This document shows positions 14,220 to 21,399 of a stretch of DNA of 21,749 bases, in pieces. Both the position numbers and the translations under genes were made by a program. Origin of the DNA: SIG459 sp045538735 (GTDB lineage: Bacteria > Bacillota > Clostridia > Oscillospirales > Oscillospiraceae); contig JAZSRY010000073.1 in the NCBI GenBank assembly GCA_045538735.1, forward strand, positions 1-21,749, read 5' to 3'. Under the pieces are notes generated by a model. That model did not search any database and was not told the origin of the DNA. It was given only the letters and a program-made list of their open reading frames with translations. Position 1 is the stretch's first letter. Every line of letters starts with the position of its first letter.

Positions 14220-14994
14220 TAAATACAGCATGGGCGTGGACATCGGGTCCACAGCCTCAAAATGCCTGATTCTTAAAAACGGCGAAGAAACCGTTGGCAA
14301 AAGCATCATCGCCGCCGGCACCGGAACCTCCGGTCCCGGCAGGGCGGTGGCTGAAGCCCTCGCTCAGGCGGGCCTGAGCATGGAGGATATCTCCTGCGTC
14401 ACCGCTACGGGTTACGGACGAAACACCTTCTCCGCTGCCGACTACATAGTCAGCGAGCTTTCTGCCCACGCCATCGGCGCTTATGCGCTTTTCCCCGGCG
14501 TGAGAACCGTCATCGACATAGGCGGTCAGGATGCTAAAGTCATTCGGGTGAACGAACAGGGCAAAATGGAAAACTTTATTATGAACGATAAATGCGCCGC
14601 AGGCACGGGACGTTTTCTTGATGTTATGGCAAGAGTTCTGGAGCTTGATGTGAGCGAGCTTGAAAAGCGCGACGCTATGGCGGAGACCACCGTTCGTATA
14701 AGCTCCACCTGCACCGTTTTCGCAGAAAGCGAAGTTATAAGCCAGCTGGCGCAGAATGTTGATATCAATGCTCTCGTTGCCGGTATTCATGACAGCGTTG
14801 CCGTGAGAACCGCAAGCCTTGCGAGAAGACTTGGTGTTATCGAGCCCCTTGTTATGAGCGGCGGTGTTGCCAGAAACGGCGGCGTTGTCCGCGCTCTTGA
14901 AAAGGAGCTTGGGGTTTCTATAAAGGTTTCACCCCTCAACCAGTTGGGCGGCGCCTTCGGCGCAGCCATTTACGGCTGGAACAAAATCAGTTAA
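14209..14994 (+). CDS. hadI: 2-hydroxyacyl-CoA dehydratase activator ATPase (HadI/FldI/HgdC)
   Basis: A 261-residue 'archerase' of the ASKHA/BcrAD fold. As a homodimer with one [4Fe-4S] cluster it uses ATP to push one electron from reduced ferredoxin into the dehydratase. The phosphate-1 loop is SMGVDIGSTASKCLIL (7-22), phosphate-2 is VIDIGGQDAKVI (101-112), and the adenosine motif is MSGGVARNGGVV. The two cluster cysteines are Cys129 (NDKCAAGTGRF) and Cys168 (ISSTCTVFAESE), 39 residues apart, as in HgdC. Length is typical (about 260-270). It begins inside the end of hadA, which implies coupled translation, and is followed by a hairpin before hadB. Confidence 0.95.
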   Translation: MAADKYSMGVDIGSTASKCLILKNGEETVGKSIIAAGTGTSGPGRAVAEALAQAGLSMEDISCVTATGYGRNTFSAADYIVSELSAHAIGAYALFPGVRTVIDIGGQDAKVIRVNEQGKMENFIMNDKCAAGTGRFLDVMARVLELDVSELEKRDAMAETTVRISSTCTVFAESEVISQLAQNVDINALVAGIHDSVAVRTASLARRLGVIEPLVMSGGVARNGGVVRALEKELGVSIKVSPLNQLGGAFGAAIYGWNKIS

Positions 14995-14998
14995 ACAT

Positions 14999-15028
14999 AA
15001 ACCCGCAGCGCTGCAGCTCTGCGGGTTT
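14999..15028 (+). other. Intercistronic hairpin between hadI and hadB
   Basis: Perfect 10-bp stem AAACCCGCAG / CTGCGGGTTT with a 10-nt loop that itself can pair (CGCTGCAGCT). Only three T follow, so it is a poor terminator. It lies 5 nt after the hadI stop and about 28 nt before the hadB start, and may stabilise the hadBC part of the message or reduce read-through. Confidence 0.7.
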
Positions 15029-15056
15029 GAAAAATAATATCCAAAGGAGTGGAAAA

Positions 15057-16280
15057 ATGAGCGAAATTCTGGAAAGAAAGCCTGCCAAGATAATTCTCCG
15101 CGAGCTTCAGGATAAAATTGCCCAGGATGCATGGGATGCAAAGCTCCGCGGCGAGAAGGTTGGCTGGTGCGCCTCCAACTTCCCCCAGGAGATAACCACC
15201 GCCATGGGTATCCATGTAGTATATCCCGAGAATATGGGCGCCGCTGTCGGTGCCAAGGGCGGCGGACTTCGTATGTGCCAGCATGCCGAGGGCATGGGCT
15301 ATTCCTCCGACCTCTGCTCTTATGCCCGCATCAACTTTGCCTATGCGGACATCAAAAAGTGCGAGGAGATAGAGATCCCCTTCCCCGACTTTCTGCTGTG
15401 CTGCAATAATATCTGCAACTGCATGATTAAGTGGTATGAAAACCTCGCTCTCGAGCTGAATGTCCCCCTTATTCTCATCGACATTCCTCATCTGGACGCT
15501 ATGGAATGCTCCGCCGACCGCGTTAAGTATATCCGCGCCCAGTTTGACGATGCCATCGCACAGCTGGAAGAAATCACCGGCAAGAAGATGGACTATGATA
15601 AGCTTCGCAGCGTCATGGAAGTTTCCCAGCGCTCTTCCAAGGCATGGCTGAAGGCCGTTGGCTATATGGCCTGCGAGCCCTCTCCCTTCAGCGGATTTGA
15701 TATTTTCAACAACATGGCCGTTGCCTGCGTGGGACGCGGCACCGTTGCCGCCGCCGAAGCTTTTGAGGCTCTTGCCGAGGACTATGAAGCTCTTGCCAAG
15801 GAAGGCAAAAGCTCCTTCAAGGGCGAGGAAAAATACCGCGTTCTTTTCGAGGGTATTGCCTGCTGGGCAAACCTCAAGTATACCTATAAGGCTCTCCAGA
15901 GCCGCGGTATGAACGTAACCGCCTCTGTCTATGGCCCCGCTTTCAGCTTCCTCTACAGCAATCTGGATGAGCTGATGGCAGCCTATTCCTATGTCCCCAA
16001 CTCCAACTGCTTCGAGCGTGAGCTGAAGCTGCGCGTTGATGATGCCATCAATAACAAAGTTGACGGCGCTGTTTTCCATATGAACCGCAGCTGCAAGCAC
16101 TGGAGCGGCACTCTCTATGAGATGGAGCGCCAGTTCCGCGAGATTACCGGTGTCCCAACCGTCTGCTTCGACGGCGACCAGTCCGACCCCCGTGTATTCT
16201 CCGAAGCTCAGTATGACACCAGAGTTGAGGCTCTGATGGAGATTATGGACGAAAATAAGCGTGCAAAGGAGGACAAGTAA
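15057..16280 (+). CDS. hadB: 2-hydroxyacyl-CoA dehydratase, alpha subunit (HadB/FldB type)
   Basis: A 407-residue HGD-D family subunit. HadBC removes water from (R)-2-hydroxyacyl-CoA by a ketyl-radical mechanism after one-electron activation by HadI. It carries MGIHVVYPENMGAAVGAKGG (50-69), then SSDLCSYARINF (Cys87) and NNICNCMIKWYE (Cys120, Cys122), and a later NRSCKHWSGTLYEMER; these are the expected places for the three [4Fe-4S] cysteine ligands. Length matches characterised HadB proteins (about 405-410). The frame opens earlier at a TTG inside the preceding hairpin, but ATG 15057 has caaaggagtgg directly upstream. hadC follows after 2 nt. Expressed at high level by its codon bias. Confidence 0.93.
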   Translation: MSEILERKPAKIILRELQDKIAQDAWDAKLRGEKVGWCASNFPQEITTAMGIHVVYPENMGAAVGAKGGGLRMCQHAEGMGYSSDLCSYARINFAYADIKKCEEIEIPFPDFLLCCNNICNCMIKWYENLALELNVPLILIDIPHLDAMECSADRVKYIRAQFDDAIAQLEEITGKKMDYDKLRSVMEVSQRSSKAWLKAVGYMACEPSPFSGFDIFNNMAVACVGRGTVAAAEAFEALAEDYEALAKEGKSSFKGEEKYRVLFEGIACWANLKYTYKALQSRGMNVTASVYGPAFSFLYSNLDELMAAYSYVPNSNCFERELKLRVDDAINNKVDGAVFHMNRSCKHWSGTLYEMERQFREITGVPTVCFDGDQSDPRVFSEAQYDTRVEALMEIMDENKRAKEDK

Positions 16281-16282
16281 AA

Positions 16283-17398
16283 ATGCGTGAACTTGAACTT
16301 CTGAAAGCTATAGCCGCCTCTCCCAAGGCTCAGCTTGAAAAGACCCTGGCCGAGGGCAAAAAAGTTATCGGCGTTATGCCCTATTTCTGCCCCGAAGAGC
16401 TTGTTTATGCCGCAGGTATGGCTCCCTTCGGACTTTGGGGCGCTGAGATGCAGGCAAATGAAAGCAAGCGCTATTTCCCCGCTTTCATATGCTCCATTTT
16501 GCACACCACTCTGGAAATGGGTCTTCGCGGTGAGCTCAATGCTCTCAGCGGCATTATGATTCCCATCTCCTGCGACAGCCTGAAGGGCATGGGCGCAAAC
16601 TGGCAGTACGGCGTCAAGACCGTTCCCGTCATCAATGTTGCCTACGCACAGAACCGCAAGATAGCCGCAGGCGATGAGTTCTCCCGCAGCCAGATGATGA
16701 AGGTCAAGGGCGAGCTGGAGGAAATCTGCGGCCGCGCCATTACCAATGAGGACATCGCAGCGGCTGTTGCCGTTTATAACGAAAACCGCGCCGCCATCTG
16801 CGCCTTCACCGAGGCAGTGGGCGCAAAGCCCGGCCTCATCAGCGCAGCAGACCGCTCTGCCGCCATCAAGGCAGGCTACTTTATGGACAGAAAAGAGCAT
16901 AGCGCTCTTCTCAATGCCCTCACCGAGACCATCAAGGCTGCCGAAGCACCCCAGTGGAAGGGTCTTAAGGTTGTCACCACCGGCATTGTTGCCGATTCCC
17001 CCGAGCTTCTCAAGATTTTCGACGAAAACGGCATAGCCGTTGTTGCCGACCAGATTGCTCAGGAGAGCGTGGATGCCCGCTATCCCACCCCCGTAACCGC
17101 CGATCCCGTCCTTGGTATGGCTCAGCGCTATGGCAAGATTGAAGGCTGCAGCGTACTCTATGACCCCGTCAAGGAGCGCGGACATCAGCTTGTTGAGCTT
17201 GCAAAGGCAAGCGGCGCTGACGGCGTCATCTGGGTTATGACCAAGTTCTGCGACCCCGAGGAGTTCGACTATGTGCCCGTAAAGCGCATGCTTGATGCCG
17301 CAGGCATTCCCCTTCTCGCCATTGAGGTTGACCAGCAGATGGTTAACTTTGAGCAGGCAAGAAATGCCGTCCTCACCTTCACCGAAATGCTCGGCTGA
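16283..17398 (+). CDS. hadC: 2-hydroxyacyl-CoA dehydratase, beta subunit (HadC/FldC type)
   Basis: A 371-residue HGD-D family subunit, partner of HadB. The family signature GVMPYFCPEELVYAAGMAPFG (30-50) is followed by YFPAFICSILHTTLEMGLRG (Cys70), then IPISCDSLKGMGANW (Cys97), and late VIWVMTKFCDPEEFDY, which together provide likely cluster ligands. Length matches HadC/FldC (about 370-375). The gene begins 2 nt after hadB with aaggagg inside the end of hadB. The order A-I-B-C is the same as in the leucine (Clostridioides difficile had) and phenylalanine (Clostridium sporogenes fld) operons. There, acyl-CoA dehydrogenase and etfBA follow; here a strong terminator ends the operon. Confidence 0.93.
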   Translation: MRELELLKAIAASPKAQLEKTLAEGKKVIGVMPYFCPEELVYAAGMAPFGLWGAEMQANESKRYFPAFICSILHTTLEMGLRGELNALSGIMIPISCDSLKGMGANWQYGVKTVPVINVAYAQNRKIAAGDEFSRSQMMKVKGELEEICGRAITNEDIAAAVAVYNENRAAICAFTEAVGAKPGLISAADRSAAIKAGYFMDRKEHSALLNALTETIKAAEAPQWKGLKVVTTGIVADSPELLKIFDENGIAVVADQIAQESVDARYPTPVTADPVLGMAQRYGKIEGCSVLYDPVKERGHQLVELAKASGADGVIWVMTKFCDPEEFDYVPVKRMLDAAGIPLLAIEVDQQMVNFEQARNAVLTFTEMLG

Positions 17399-17410
17399 TA
17401 AGCTTTATAT

Positions 17411-17448
17411 AAAATCCTCCCTATGAGATTTCATAGGGAGGATTTTTT
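17411..17448 (+). terminator. Intrinsic terminator of the had/fld operon
   Basis: Perfect 16-bp stem AAAATCCTCCCTATGA / TCATAGGGAGGATTTT with a GATT loop, then TT. It lies 12 nt after the hadC stop. Confidence 0.95.
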
Positions 17449-17459
17449 ATGGCTTGGTG

Positions 17460-17505
17460 CGCCCCTGTAAAGGGAGCTGTCAGCGAGGCTGACTGAGGGA
17501 TTGTT
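17460..17505. repeat. Interspersed palindromic repeat of the type common in gut Clostridia
   Basis: CCCT-GTAA-AGGG followed by GTCAGC-GAG-GCTGAC and then TGAGGGATTG. This double-hairpin pattern (short hairpin, 'GAGCTGTCAGC...GCTGAC', 'TGAGGGATTG') is one I recognise as a frequent intergenic repeat in Ruminococcaceae/Faecalibacterium-like genomes; that is recollection, not a search. No coding content. Confidence 0.65.
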
Positions 17506-17521
17506 TATTTGTCTCCGACGG

Positions 17522-17555
17522 CCATATTCTTTTCGTATGTCCGAAAAGAATATGG
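17522..17555. repeat. Perfect inverted repeat, 14-bp arms
   Basis: CCATATTCTTTTCG / CGAAAAGAATATGG around a 6-nt loop. It has no T-run that would mark it as a terminator. It sits in a row with the repeats on both sides. Confidence 0.85.
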
Positions 17556-17568
17556 AAAGAAAAGTCCA

Positions 17569-17599
17569 CCAAAGAGGGGCGCGCAATGCCCCTCTTTGG
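17569..17599. repeat. Perfect inverted repeat, 12-bp arms
   Basis: CCAAAGAGGGGC / GCCCCTCTTTGG around a 7-nt GC-rich loop. It is 13 nt from the preceding inverted repeat. Confidence 0.85.
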
Positions 17600-17808
17600 A
17601 AACACCCCTCGTTGCGGAGCGAGAAACGGCATCGCGCCACATAATAAGCGCCTAAGCCTTAGAGTGCATACCTCGTTTTCCGCTCAGGACGCTGCTGCGT
17701 CGAGGCGCCTGCTCGGCGCCACCGGGATACATCCTCGTACCATTTGTAGGGGCGTTGAGTATCTTTAGCCGCCTGTGCGCTACAACTGTGCTGCAGCACA
17801 TAATGGCA
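17600..17808. other. Non-coding, hairpin-rich remainder of the hadC-nifJ gap
   Basis: No credible gene. Contains GACGC/GCGTC (17688-17701), GGCGCC-TGCTC-GGCGCC (17704-17720) and the palindrome GTGCTGCAGCAC near 17788-17799. Short open frames here look like repeat-derived noise. The stretch may be decayed copies of interspersed repeats. Confidence 0.55.
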
Positions 17809-17837
17809 AAGCCCCGACGGAAATCCGTCGGGGCTTG
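17809..17837 (-). terminator. Probable terminator of nifJ
   Basis: Stem of 12-13 bp AAGCCCCGACGG / CCGTCGGGGCTT with an AAAT loop, lying 11 nt after the nifJ stop on the minus strand. The following T-run is short (CTTT), so it is strong as a hairpin but only moderate as an intrinsic terminator. Confidence 0.75.
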
Positions 17838-17847
17838 GTGGTTTTTA

Positions 17848-20800
17848 TTATTTCTTCTGGTTTTCTTCCATTTTCTTATATTTTTCATAGCGGGAGACGG
17901 CGTCCTCTCTTCCTGCCTTGAAAAGCACCTCGGCATTTTCGGGGAAGCTGCGGTAGAGGGAGGCATACCTTGTCTCGCCCTGAAGGAAATCCATAAAGTC
18001 CATATCGGGAGCCTTGCTGTCAAGAGTGAGGGGCTCTGCTTTGCGGGGGTCATAGCGGTAGAGATTCCAATAGCCGCTATGGACGGCGCGCTTCATCTCC
18101 TCCTGAGTTTTGCCCATGCCCAGACGTATGCCGTGGGCGGCGCAGGGGGTGTAGGCAACGATGAGGGAGGGGCCGGGATAGCTTTCCGCCTCGCGGAGAG
18201 CCTTGAGAAGCTGTGCGGGGTCGGCACCCATAGCAACCTGAGCAACATAGACATTGCCGTAGGTCATCATCATTGCACCCAAATCCTTTTTGCGGCTGCG
18301 CTTGCCGGAGGAGGCAAACTGGGCAACGGCACCTATGGGAGTTGCCTTGGAGCTCTGTCCGCCGGTGTTGGAATAAACCTCGGTGTCAATGACGAAAACA
18401 TTTATGTCCTCGCCTCCTGCGATAACGTGGTCAAGACCGCCGAAGCCTATGTCGTAGGCCCAGCCGTCGCCGCCGAACATCCAGAAGGTTTTCTTCGCCA
18501 GCTGATCCTTTGCAAGGAGAATCTCTTCTGCGGCCGCTCCGCCGAAGGCTTCAAGCTGCTCTATGAGCGCATCGCTGCTTTCTCTGGAAGCATCGAAATT
18601 ATCGTAGGTGTCCAGCCAATTCTGGCAGGCGCTGCGGAGGGACTCAGGGATGAAGGAAGCCATAAGAGATTCCACTTTCTCCTTTTGGGCTTCACGCTGC
18701 TGGCGGACGGAGAGGAACATGCCGAGGGCAAGCTCCGCGTTGTTCTCGAAAAGGCTGTTTGTCCATGCAACGCCGTGACCGCGCTTGTTGACGGTGTAGG
18801 GGATGCCGGGCATGGGAGAGCCCCAGGCCTGAGAGCAGCCTGTGCCGTTGGCCCAGTAAACTCTGTCGCCGAAAAGCTGGGTGAGCAGCTTCGCATAGGG
18901 GGTCTCGCCGCAGCCTGCGCAGGCGGCGGAAAATTCCACAAGAGGCTGGCGGAACTGGCTGCCCTTTATGGTGGCGGGAGAATATATATCGCCCTTGTCG
19001 GATATGGAAAGACCGAAAGACCAGCGCTGCTTGTCCTTTTCCTCCATTTTGGCAGGCACAAGGCTGAGGGCCTGCCTGGGACAGCTGTTCACGCAGCTGC
19101 CGCAGCCGGTGCAGTCAAAGTTGGAAAGCTGGAGGGAATAGCGCAGTCCGCTGTCTTTCTTGCCCATAGCGGGAACGGTGACAAAATCCTCGGGAGCAGC
19201 GGCAGTTTCCTCCGCATTGAGGAGGTAGGGGCGGATGGCAGCATGGGGGCAGACAAGAGCGCACATGTTGCACTGAATGCATTTTGTCTCGTCCCACTGA
19301 GGCAGCCATGTGGCAATGCCGCGCTTTTCATAGGCGGTCATGCCCATTTCTATGGAGCCGTCCTCTCTTCCCACGAAGGCGCTGACGGGCAGATCGTCGC
19401 CCTTCTGGCGGTTGATGGGAATGAGAATGTTGCGGACAGCCTCGGGGAGAGCGCTCAGATCCTCTTCGGGCTCAGCCTCAAGGGTCAACCAATGGGACTT
19501 AACCGCGATTTCCCTAACCTTTTCTGCGCCTGCATCGATGGCGGCGCAGTTTTTGGCAACAACATCGTCGCCCTTTGCGCCATAGGCCTTGCGGGCGGCA
19601 TTTTTCATAAGCTCCATTGCCTCAGAGGCGGGAAGCATATCTGTGAGGGAGAAGAAAGCGGCCTGCAGCACGGTGTTGGTGCGGTTGCCAAGACCAAGCT
19701 CGTGGGCAATGGCGGAGGCATCAACGGTGTAGAGGCGGATGCCCTTTTCGGCAATCATTTTCAGCACCTTTGCGGGAATCTGCTTTTCAAGTTCGGCCTC
19801 TTTCCAAGGACAGTTGAGCAGCAGCTTTCCGCCCTCACGGATTTCCTGAGCTATGTCATACTGCTGTATGTAAGTTGGGACGTGCACCGCAACAAAGTCG
19901 GCGCTTTTGACATAGTAGCTGCCCCGGATGGGCTTTTTGGAGAAGCGGAGATGGCTTTTGGTGACGCCGTAGCTCTTCTTGGCGTCATACTCAAAGTAAG
20001 CCTGAGCGTAGAGGGGGGTGTTGGAGGCAATGATGTCCACGGTGTTGTGGTTGGCACCGACAGTGCCGTCGCCGCCCAGACCCCAGAATTTGCAGCAGAC
20101 TGCGCCGTCGGAGAAGCCCTCAAGCTTCCTGACGGGGAGAGAAAGCTTGGTAACGTCGTCGGTGATGCCGATGGTGAAGCTGTTTTTGGGATTTTCGCAG
20201 AGGAGATTATCGAAGGCGGCTGCAATCTGCGCAGGGTCAGTGTCCTTGCTGGAAAGCCCGTAGCGTCCGCCCACGATAAGCACTTCTCTGCCGCTGCCTG
20301 AAAAAGCGGTGCAGACATCCTGATAAAGGGGCTCGCCTGCGGCGCCCATCTCCTTGCAGCGATCCAAAACGGCAATGCGCTTTGCGCTTTCGGGGATGGC
20401 GGCGAGGAATTTGTCTATGGCAAAGGGGCGGTAGAGGCGAACCTGCAAAAAGCCTGTCTTGCGTCCCCGGGCATTGAGGTAGTCAACGGTCTCCCGGACA
20501 GTGCCGGAAACAGAGCCCATTGCAATCAAAACTTCGGTGGCATCGGGGTCGCCGTAGTAATCGAAAATGTGGTATTCCCGTCCGAAATTCTCCTTGAAGC
20601 GGAGCATATAGTCCTCAACAATGTCGGGGAGGGAATCATAAAAGCGGTTTGCGGCCTCGCGAAGCTGGAAATAAACATCGCCGTTTTGAACGGTGTTGCG
20701 GAGCATGGGATGCTCGGGATTGAGGGCGTGGGCGCGGAAGGCGCGCAGCGCCTCGGTGTCCAGCATTGCGCAAAGCTTCTCCTCGTCGGGGAGGCTGATT

Positions 20801-21345
20801 TTGCTTATCTCGTGGCTGGTGCGGAAGCCGTCAAAGAAATGCATGAAGGGAATGCCGCCCTTAACGGCGCTGAGATGTGCAATACCCGCCATATCGGCCG
20901 CCTCCTGAACGGAGCCGGAGGAAAGCTGGGCAAAGCCCGTCTGGCGGCAGGCCATAACATCGCTGTGGTCGCCGAAAATGCTCATTGCGTGGGTGCCCAC
21001 GGTGCGGGCTGCCACATGGAGCACAACAGGGAGCTTTTCGCCCGCCATGCGGTAGAGGACGGGAATCATCAGCATAAGACCCTGACTGGAGGTGTAGCTG
21101 GTGGCGAGGCAGCCAGTCTGAGCGGCACCGTGAACTGCGGCTGCAGCGCCTGCTTCCGACTGCATCTCAACAAGCTTCACGGTCTGGCCGAACATATTCT
21201 TCCTGCCTCGGGCGCTCCATTCGTCGGTGCTGCCCGCCATGGGAGAGGAAGGGGTTATGGGATATATGGCCGCAACCTCGGTGAAGGCATAGGCAACATG
21301 GGCGGCGGCGGTGTTGCCGTCCATGGTAATCATCTTTTTGTTCAT
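17848..21345 (-). CDS. nifJ: Pyruvate:ferredoxin (flavodoxin) oxidoreductase, single-chain
   Basis: An 1165-residue cytoplasmic PFOR: pyruvate + CoA + 2 oxidised ferredoxin to acetyl-CoA + CO2 + 2 reduced ferredoxin. The first TPP domain has YPITPSSPMAG (Thr31), MQSEAGA (Glu64) and AARTVGTHA (Arg114), at the same numbers as in the Desulfovibrio africanus enzyme. A ferredoxin domain near residues 683-755 carries two 4Fe-4S motifs, CIQCNMCALVCPHA and CTGCGSCVNSCPRQ. The last domain has CAGCGE (about 809), TGCSQAWG, DGWAYDIGFGGLDHV with DTEVYSNTGGQSSKATP, and TPCAAHGI, giving four cysteines for the proximal cluster. Length is normal. ATG 21345 has aaggagt 7 nt upstream. It follows the aminotransferase gene, with a terminator between, and converges on the had operon. 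Confidence 0.97.
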   Translation of the reverse strand: MNKKMITMDGNTAAAHVAYAFTEVAAIYPITPSSPMAGSTDEWSARGRKNMFGQTVKLVEMQSEAGAAAAVHGAAQTGCLATSYTSSQGLMLMIPVLYRMAGEKLPVVLHVAARTVGTHAMSIFGDHSDVMACRQTGFAQLSSGSVQEAADMAGIAHLSAVKGGIPFMHFFDGFRTSHEISKISLPDEEKLCAMLDTEALRAFRAHALNPEHPMLRNTVQNGDVYFQLREAANRFYDSLPDIVEDYMLRFKENFGREYHIFDYYGDPDATEVLIAMGSVSGTVRETVDYLNARGRKTGFLQVRLYRPFAIDKFLAAIPESAKRIAVLDRCKEMGAAGEPLYQDVCTAFSGSGREVLIVGGRYGLSSKDTDPAQIAAAFDNLLCENPKNSFTIGITDDVTKLSLPVRKLEGFSDGAVCCKFWGLGGDGTVGANHNTVDIIASNTPLYAQAYFEYDAKKSYGVTKSHLRFSKKPIRGSYYVKSADFVAVHVPTYIQQYDIAQEIREGGKLLLNCPWKEAELEKQIPAKVLKMIAEKGIRLYTVDASAIAHELGLGNRTNTVLQAAFFSLTDMLPASEAMELMKNAARKAYGAKGDDVVAKNCAAIDAGAEKVREIAVKSHWLTLEAEPEEDLSALPEAVRNILIPINRQKGDDLPVSAFVGREDGSIEMGMTAYEKRGIATWLPQWDETKCIQCNMCALVCPHAAIRPYLLNAEETAAAPEDFVTVPAMGKKDSGLRYSLQLSNFDCTGCGSCVNSCPRQALSLVPAKMEEKDKQRWSFGLSISDKGDIYSPATIKGSQFRQPLVEFSAACAGCGETPYAKLLTQLFGDRVYWANGTGCSQAWGSPMPGIPYTVNKRGHGVAWTNSLFENNAELALGMFLSVRQQREAQKEKVESLMASFIPESLRSACQNWLDTYDNFDASRESSDALIEQLEAFGGAAAEEILLAKDQLAKKTFWMFGGDGWAYDIGFGGLDHVIAGGEDINVFVIDTEVYSNTGGQSSKATPIGAVAQFASSGKRSRKKDLGAMMMTYGNVYVAQVAMGADPAQLLKALREAESYPGPSLIVAYTPCAAHGIRLGMGKTQEEMKRAVHSGYWNLYRYDPRKAEPLTLDSKAPDMDFMDFLQGETRYASLYRSFPENAEVLFKAGREDAVSRYEKYKKMEENQKK

Positions 21346-21357
21346 AAGGTTTACTCC

Positions 21358-21389
21358 TTAAAAAGGGGCGGATATTTTATCCGCCCCTT
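21358..21389 (-). terminator. Terminator or attenuator between the aminotransferase gene and nifJ
   Basis: Minus strand: 12-bp stem AAGGGGCGGATA / TATCCGCCCCTT with a 3-nt loop, followed by TTT. The tail runs straight into the nifJ ribosome binding site (AAGGAGT, 21352-21358), leaving no room for a promoter between terminator and gene. Confidence 0.88.
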
Positions 21390-21399
21390 GATACATATC

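Noticed and set aside
14999..15028. True transcription terminator between hadI and hadB
   Set aside because: Only three T follow the stem and hadBC have no visible promoter of their own after it, so full termination would silence essential partners.
17755..20301. An 848-codon open frame on the plus strand, antisense to nifJ
   Set aside because: It is a Gly/Ala/Leu/His-rich shadow of the PFOR gene, whose motifs and start site are unmistakable on the other strand.
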